Assembly (NCBI GenBank): GCA_965247705.1 | Contig: CBDFHV010000026.1 | Coordinates: forward strand, 1 to 37,272 | Length of the DNA: 37,272 nucleotides | From: CBDFHV01 sp965247705 | GTDB taxonomy: Bacteria > Pseudomonadota > Alphaproteobacteria > Rhodospirillales > CAMCUA01 | Direction: 5' to 3' | Shown: positions 32,855 through 37,272 of the stretch, one piece after another | Numbering within the stretch: position 1 is the stretch's first letter | How the letters are laid out: each line of letters opens with the position of its first letter | The notes under the pieces: generated by a model | The model's database searches: none | What the model saw: only the letters and a program-made list of their open reading frames with translations | Told to the model about the DNA's origin: nothing | Translations under genes and position numbers: made by a program

Positions 32855-33969
32855 CCCGGGACGCCATCATCGTCGGTGGCGGACTCCATGGTTGCAGTGC
32901 CGCTTATCACCTGGCCAGTCGGGGTGTCGGCTGCATCGTCCTGGAGAAGGAAACCGTCGGCCCCCATGCTTCGGGCGCCAGTGCCGGCGGGGTGCGACGC
33001 CTCGGGCGGCATGTGGCGGAGATCCCTCTGTCCGTGGTTGCCATGGAGATGTGGTGGCGCATCCACGAGTGGCTCGGCGACGATTGCGGATTCAAGGAAG
33101 GCGGGCAGATCCGGGTCGCCGAGACCGCCGCCGCCATGGGGATGCTGGAAGCCCGGGCGCGACGGGTCGAAGACCTCGGCTACAGCCACGAGGAACTGGT
33201 CGACCGGGGGGAAATGCGCCGCTTGGTGCCGGCGATCTCGCCCGCCATGATCGGCGGACTGGTCAGCCGGCGGGACGGCTTCGCCGATCCGTACCGAACC
33301 ACCTCAGCCTTCTGCCGCCAGGCCAAATCCCTGGGGGTTCGGGTCATCGAGGGGGCGGGGGTGCAGTCGGTCGAGCGTGCGGGCGAGCTTTGGCGGGTCG
33401 TCACGCCGAAGGGCCCGTTCGAGGCGTCGGCCATCGTCAACTGCGCCGGTGCCTGGGGCGACCGCCTGGCCGCGATGTTGGGCGAACGCCAAGTCCCTGT
33501 GACGGTGGGTCCCTCCATGATGACGGTGACCTACCCCATGGCGCACTTCGTCGATCCGGTGGTGATACACACGACCCGCAACCTGTCGTTCAAACAGTCC
33601 CACAACGGAACGGTCCTCATCGGCGGTGGCCACTGGGCGCGCTTCAATCCGGAGACCGAGACCACCGACCTGGATTTCGACAAGCTGGCCATCGGCGCCC
33701 GAACCGTGGTCGACACGTTTCCGATCATGGGCCTGGCGCGAATCAACCGCTGCTGGGCGGGATTGGAGGGTCGGCTTCCGGACGACATCCCGGTGATCGG
33801 CGCCAGCGCGAAACTGCCAGGCGTGTTCCACGGGTTCTCATTCTGCGGCCACGGTTTCCAGTTGGGACCCGTCGTCGGGCGTATCATCGCGGATCTGGTC
33901 GTCGACGGGCGTACGGACCTTCCCATCGAGCCCTTTCACATCGACCGGTTCGCCGACCCGTCGCCTTGA
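32851..33969 (+). CDS. FAD-dependent amino-acid oxidase family protein (HcnC/DadA-like subunit)
   Basis: 372 residues of the D-amino-acid-oxidase (DAO) superfamily: dinucleotide-binding IIVGGGLHGCSAAYHLASRG at the N-terminus, ASGASAGGVRRLGRH (the FAD-proximal loop) and a C-terminal FHGFSFCGHGFQLGPVVGR motif. It would oxidise an amine or imino acid and pass electrons to FAD. ATGA overlap with the preceding gene argues that the two proteins form one dehydrogenase complex. Sarcosine, opines, glycine or D-hydroxyproline are possible substrates; none can be chosen from sequence. It converges on the coiled-coil gene with 28 bases between. Confidence 0.88.
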   Translation: MTRDAIIVGGGLHGCSAAYHLASRGVGCIVLEKETVGPHASGASAGGVRRLGRHVAEIPLSVVAMEMWWRIHEWLGDDCGFKEGGQIRVAETAAAMGMLEARARRVEDLGYSHEELVDRGEMRRLVPAISPAMIGGLVSRRDGFADPYRTTSAFCRQAKSLGVRVIEGAGVQSVERAGELWRVVTPKGPFEASAIVNCAGAWGDRLAAMLGERQVPVTVGPSMMTVTYPMAHFVDPVVIHTTRNLSFKQSHNGTVLIGGGHWARFNPETETTDLDFDKLAIGARTVVDTFPIMGLARINRCWAGLEGRLPDDIPVIGASAKLPGVFHGFSFCGHGFQLGPVVGRIIADLVVDGRTDLPIEPFHIDRFADPSP

Positions 33970-33997
33970 GGCCGCGGCGATGGGTGACGTGGGGCCG

Positions 33998-34903
33998 TCA
34001 GTCATTTGGCTCCCTATGCGTTAAGGCCAGGGTGCCGTGGTTCGTGTCATCCCCGTCCCGGTCGTCCAGCCCGGCTGGGCTGGTCTCGTAGACTCGGTCC
34101 ATGGCGGCGAGGACGGCGTCGACCTGTTCGATCTCGTTGGAGATTTCGCCCGCCAGCCGGGCCGCATCGCCCTCGTCGGTGCCGCGGGCGGCGAAGATCG
34201 TCACCTGCGCATAGATGGTGCCTAGCGCGCCGACCGCGTGCTCCAAACGTAGTTCGCCCCGTTCCAGCAGGTTCTCCAGCTCCTCGATCTTGCGGAGCTG
34301 GTGCTTGCGACCGGCGACGGTCTCGCGCAGTTGGCGCTGGGTCTTCTTGTCGGAGCCCTCTCGGACCTGGCAATCGAGATCGTCGATGCGCTTGCGCAGC
34401 CTGAACTTCTCGGCCGACAGGAAGCTGGCTTCGTCGCGGATCTGGTCGAGCCGCTTCGCCAACCGGCCGATGCCTCGCAGCCAGTTGTCGACCCCGGCCA
34501 CGGTTTCGGACACCGCGCCGTCCAACGCCCGCTTCTTGCCGCCGAGCACCTCCTCCATTCGGGCACGATATTCGATCGCTCGATCGACCTGCTTGCGGAT
34601 GGAGTCGTTGTCGATCCCGAGAACGCCGAAATATTCTTCCAACATGCCGCCCACATGGCCGGTTCCGGCTTTGGGATCGGACATGCTGGACCAAATCAGG
34701 ACCCCTTCGGCGACAAGGCCGAACGACGAAACCGCAATCCAGACACTCTCGGGAAGCACGTGCCATCCGGCGAGCAGATACGCCGCGGCCGTTGCGAGAA
34801 TGGTCAGCGCGATCATTGCCGCGCTCTCGAAACGCATGACCGCGTACTCCAGCCGCGCCAGCCGGATTCGCGTTCGCAGAGTCATTTTCCGCCTACCCAA
34901 CAT
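33998..34903 (-). CDS. Membrane-anchored coiled-coil protein of unknown function
   Basis: About 301 residues. Two hydrophobic helices near the N-terminus (ESAAMIALTILATAAAYLLAG and ESVWIAVSSFGLVAEGVLIW) form a hairpin anchor. A long, charged, heptad-like region follows from about residue 85 to 270 (RIDDLDCQVREGSDKKTQRQ, then KIEELENLLERGELRLEHAVG), then a short acidic tail. I recognise no family. Starts at 34936, 34903 or 34885 are all possible; 34903 was chosen for its AAGGA, while 34885 has AGG at better spacing. The VWA gene ends 43 bases upstream, so this is the last gene of a three-gene operon. Confidence 0.7.
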   Translation of the reverse strand: MLGRRKMTLRTRIRLARLEYAVMRFESAAMIALTILATAAAYLLAGWHVLPESVWIAVSSFGLVAEGVLIWSSMSDPKAGTGHVGGMLEEYFGVLGIDNDSIRKQVDRAIEYRARMEEVLGGKKRALDGAVSETVAGVDNWLRGIGRLAKRLDQIRDEASFLSAEKFRLRKRIDDLDCQVREGSDKKTQRQLRETVAGRKHQLRKIEELENLLERGELRLEHAVGALGTIYAQVTIFAARGTDEGDAARLAGEISNEIEQVDAVLAAMDRVYETSPAGLDDRDGDDTNHGTLALTHREPND

Positions 34904-34946
34904 GATCGCTGCCCATCCTTTCGCCGGGTCCGGCATCGGGCGAACG

Positions 34947-36686
34947 TCATTGTTCCGCCGAGATTCGGAGATAGGCCTTCTCGATGGAGGCCGGGTCCGC
35001 CTTGTACATGCGACCGCCGGACACCACCGCGATACGGCCCAGCAGGTCCCGGATCGCGTTCTCGCCAAATGCGATCGGGAACACCTTGACGCCATGGGAC
35101 TCGACGCTGGATGGCAGGCAGGTGGCGAACATGCGATTTTCGGACACGGTGCCTTCGCTGTCCCGACCATCGGATAGCAAGACCATGCCGTACAGCCTGT
35201 TTTCGTTCGCCGCCTGGTCTTCGCGACGGAGGTTGTCCATCATGGTCATGCCTTCGCAAACCGCGCCGTGAAGGTTGGTACTGTTGCTGGCGACGAGATT
35301 GAGGACCCGTTGCGACAGTTCTTCGACCACCTTCGAGACCGGCTGCACGTCCGATACGGTCACGACGGCGTCGTTGAAGGTCACCAGTCCAACCTTGTCA
35401 TGGGGATGAAGTCGTCGGAGGAAGGCGGCGGTGGCTTCCGTCGCCGAACGGATTTTGTCGCCTTGCATGCTGCCGGAAACATCCAGAACCAACAGCAACG
35501 TGCTTTTGCGCTTGGTGGTCAGAAACTGATCGATGATGGCGGCCGTTGCTTGTGAGTTGGGCGCTTCCAGCGCCGGGATGGTTTCGAGGTTCACCCTTGG
35601 ATCGGCGCCGTTTTCCAGGTTCAGCGGCGCCTCGATGGGAATGCCGCTGTCGAGGGGACGCAGCAGGTGCCGCACCGCCATCGCCTGCCGTTCCTCGGCC
35701 AGCAAGTAGTCCAGGAACAAACTGGCGGCTTCGACCCGTTCGTCGTCGACCCAGTCGGCGCCGTCCAGGATGCAGAAGCGATGGCTGCTCCAGAACGTGC
35801 CTTCGGAGGGGAAAATGAAGACCACCGGCCAGCGCAACTCGTCGCCGCGTTCCAGGTTCAGGCGCACGGTGCCCTCCTCGAAAGCCGATACGGCATGGAG
35901 GAATTGCGGGCCGTTCCGTGCCATCAGCCGCAACAGGTCGGTCGAGATCATGCCGTACTTGGACGTGTTCTGCGCCAGGGTGCGCATGGCGGTTTCGACC
36001 TTGGGATCATAAACGTCCTCCGCCGTCAGTCCGCTGGTCTTGCCGATCACGCCATAGACGAACGAGGCCATGTAGAGCATGCCGGCGCTCGAGTACTTGG
36101 GATGGGGGTGGCCGAGCTTGAGATTGCCCCATTCGGGATGACCATGCCGGGCCCAGCCCTCGGGATCGGAGGCGAGGTCGACGATGGTTTGCCAGCCGAT
36201 CGGCTTGTCGGGCCAGCCCAGCGCCTGGGCCATGGGCCGCCACATGGCAAGCCCGATCGGCGAATAGACGGACGGTTTGCAGTCTCCCTTGATGGCCGGC
36301 CGAAGGCCCTGTTGCGCCCGGCGCTCCCGGAACTGGTCGACCCAGGAAATGGCACCCGGGCTCCACACCACTGGCTTCAGCCTGCCGTCCAGGATTTCCA
36401 GCATGGACCCCCCGGATAGGACGCCGGTGACCTCCACCCGGATGGGCGATCCCCCGCTGGTCTCCACGCCGTCCCCGTGAAATTTCTCGACAATGGCCTC
36501 CATCCATTTCTGCTTGGTGAGGGACGAGGAAACGGTGACGAGGACCGAGTCGGTCGGTTCCGCGACCGCAGCACGATCCGGTTCGATGCCAGGCGACATG
36601 GGCCCGTCGCGCAGCGCGAACATGACAGCGGCGCCCATGACGGCGATGGCGAAAATCCAGACAAATGTCTTTCGTGTGCGGTCCAT
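34947..36686 (-). CDS. Membrane-anchored substrate-binding-protein/VWA-domain fusion
   Basis: 579 residues. An N-terminal transmembrane anchor (FVWIFAIAVMGAAVMFAL, residues 8-25) precedes an extracellular-solute-binding-like domain (about 45-345: VTVSSSLTKQKWMEAIVEKF, PVVWSPGAISWVDQF, SPIGLAMWRP). A von Willebrand A domain follows at about 394-575 with a complete metal-ion-dependent adhesion site: D402-x-S404-x-S406 (DVSGS), Thr 470 (NSTNLHGA) and Asp 506 (LSDG). The VWA faces the periplasm. Family members are often annotated as chloride-channel-like (CLCA) or VWA proteins, without known function. GAGGAGA lies seven bases before the ATG. It follows the PspA-like fragment by 25 bases on the same strand. 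Confidence 0.88.
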   Translation of the reverse strand: MDRTRKTFVWIFAIAVMGAAVMFALRDGPMSPGIEPDRAAVAEPTDSVLVTVSSSLTKQKWMEAIVEKFHGDGVETSGGSPIRVEVTGVLSGGSMLEILDGRLKPVVWSPGAISWVDQFRERRAQQGLRPAIKGDCKPSVYSPIGLAMWRPMAQALGWPDKPIGWQTIVDLASDPEGWARHGHPEWGNLKLGHPHPKYSSAGMLYMASFVYGVIGKTSGLTAEDVYDPKVETAMRTLAQNTSKYGMISTDLLRLMARNGPQFLHAVSAFEEGTVRLNLERGDELRWPVVFIFPSEGTFWSSHRFCILDGADWVDDERVEAASLFLDYLLAEERQAMAVRHLLRPLDSGIPIEAPLNLENGADPRVNLETIPALEAPNSQATAAIIDQFLTTKRKSTLLLVLDVSGSMQGDKIRSATEATAAFLRRLHPHDKVGLVTFNDAVVTVSDVQPVSKVVEELSQRVLNLVASNSTNLHGAVCEGMTMMDNLRREDQAANENRLYGMVLLSDGRDSEGTVSENRMFATCLPSSVESHGVKVFPIAFGENAIRDLLGRIAVVSGGRMYKADPASIEKAYLRISAEQ

Positions 36687-36711
36687 GACAGTTCTCCTCT
36701 ATTGATCGTCG

Positions 36712-37071
36712 CTATCCGGACGTGTCTTCGGCGCGGAGACCGTTTGGCGCTTGTCTGAAAAGTCCGGCAGGGGAAGGGGGGGCGCCAGCGTCGCTGCCGC
36801 TTTCGTCGGTCAGGAACTCCTCCAGCGCCTGGTCGGCGAGCGCCTCCTGCTCGGCCTCTTTCAGCGCCAGGTCGGAGGCATCGAAGGTGGCGCCGGCCAC
36901 CCGGGCTCGCGCCGATGCCTTGTCGCGCTCTTCCTCGACCATTTCCTGAAGACGGTTGAAGGAATCGTTGGCGCTGCCCAGTTCGCCGACCATGTCGGCG
37001 GTCATGTTTTCCAGGTCCGCCAGCGCCCGCTTGACCTTCAGGTCACCGATCTGACGCCGCACCTGTTCGAT
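36712..37071 (-). pseudogene. C-terminal 120 codons of a PspA/IM30-like coiled-coil protein, cut by IS1380 copy D
   Basis: The frame reads IEQVRRQIGDLKVKRALADL then ENMTADMVGELGSANDSFNR, a long helical segment with alternating charges, and ends in an acidic, proline-containing tail. Helix content, the A-L-x-x-L-E-N-M repeat style and placement suggest a PspA/IM30-type membrane-remodelling protein, but too little remains to be sure. The 5' part is interrupted at 37072 by CTAG and the IS1380 terminus, which also places an in-frame stop next to the junction. The first part may lie beyond copy D, outside the window. Confidence 0.6.
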
Positions 37072-37075
37072 CTAG

Positions 37076-37272
37076 CCCCAATTATTCATGACGGCCATCG
37101 GATTTCAGCGGGACGAGCGGTAGCGACCGGGTTGACGGCGATTTTGAGACGGATTGTCGGAGAGGTTGGAGGTTGTTGTTCGGGGCTCGTCCGGCGGCAC
37201 CTGCCGCTTGGTTCAGGGCCCTTGGGCGGTGATGCGCCCGGCGATGGCGATCATGGCCGGCTGATAGGGATA
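37076..37272 (-). mobile_element. IS1380-family insertion sequence, copy D (partial, runs off the window)
   Basis: Starts with CCCCAATTATTCATGACGG after CTAG (37072-37075), exactly like copies A and C, and in the same orientation. It differs from them by one missing T near 37141 (four T instead of five) in the noncoding end. The transposase 3' end begins at about 37213 and continues out of the window. Confidence 0.92.

Noticed and set aside
1..33969. A hydroxyproline catabolic cluster made from the DapA-like, PhzF-like (racemase-like fold) and HcnBC-like genes
   Set aside because: The genes are up to 30 kb apart, in different operons, and the PhzF-like protein has PhzF rather than racemase motifs. 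Kept only as a weak hint for the oxidoreductase substrate.
32892..34091. 399-codon frame over the DAO-family gene
   Set aside because: Out-of-phase translation of a recognised oxidoreductase, with biased composition.

Overview
The window is GC-rich (AT-rich only in a few promoter regions) and looks like a chromosomal segment of a sulfur-oxidising alphaproteobacterium, possibly Rhodospirillales-like. The grounds are an aprMBA operon (dissimilatory APS reductase with the membrane subunit AprM found in sulfur oxidisers), a divergent DUF1127 / MocR-type regulator pair typical of alphaproteobacteria, and overall protein style. The taxonomic call is inference. No rRNA, tRNA or CRISPR array was recognised.

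Layout. 1-4.3 kb: a dihydrodipicolinate-synthase-family gene cut by the window edge, two EamA/DMT exporters, an exported protein of unknown function, and a parDE toxin-antitoxin locus whose antitoxin is intact but whose toxin has lost its start codon and gained an internal stop. 4.3-8 kb: a REP-type hairpin pair, then aprA, aprB and aprM, transcribed leftwards in the order M-B-A. 8.3-17 kb: an accessory island that begins with an AbrB-like/Doc toxin-antitoxin pair. Its doc gene ends inside the first of three same-orientation IS1380-family copies (A, B, C). Between the copies lie an IS110 transposase fragment, a heavily frameshifted IS5-family transposase and a helical-repeat ORF truncated at its start; a REP-associated tyrosine transposase (RAYT) follows. 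17.3-19.9 kb: a Sel1-repeat protein of about 21 units broken by one frameshift, and the leftover 3' end of a second copy of its gene.

20-30.2 kb is mostly ordinary metabolism: a small lipoprotein, an acetyltransferase remnant, PhzF-like protein, AlaX editing protein and a threonine-dehydratase-like enzyme in one leftward run, a ketopantoate-reductase family protein, DUF1127 and MocR around a short promoter region, a self-inhibited Fic protein with a winged helix, a second REP pair, threonine aldolase with a cupin, and a DUF3179 protein. 30.29-31.37 kb is a complete IS1595-family element with an 8-bp target duplication. 31.4-34 kb holds two overlapping FAD oxidoreductase genes resembling the B and C subunits of HcnABC/opine-oxidase-type dehydrogenases, without the small ferredoxin subunit. 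34-37.07 kb holds a leftward operon: a PspA-like fragment, a membrane-anchored substrate-binding/VWA protein and a two-helix membrane coiled-coil protein. A fourth IS1380 copy cuts the first of these.

The main theme is decay and reshuffling by mobile DNA around a stable metabolic backbone. The best candidate for an uncharacterised functional unit is the PspA-like / SBP-VWA / membrane coiled-coil cluster at the right end. The RAYT with GTAG-REP hairpins and the DUF1127-MocR regulatory region come next.
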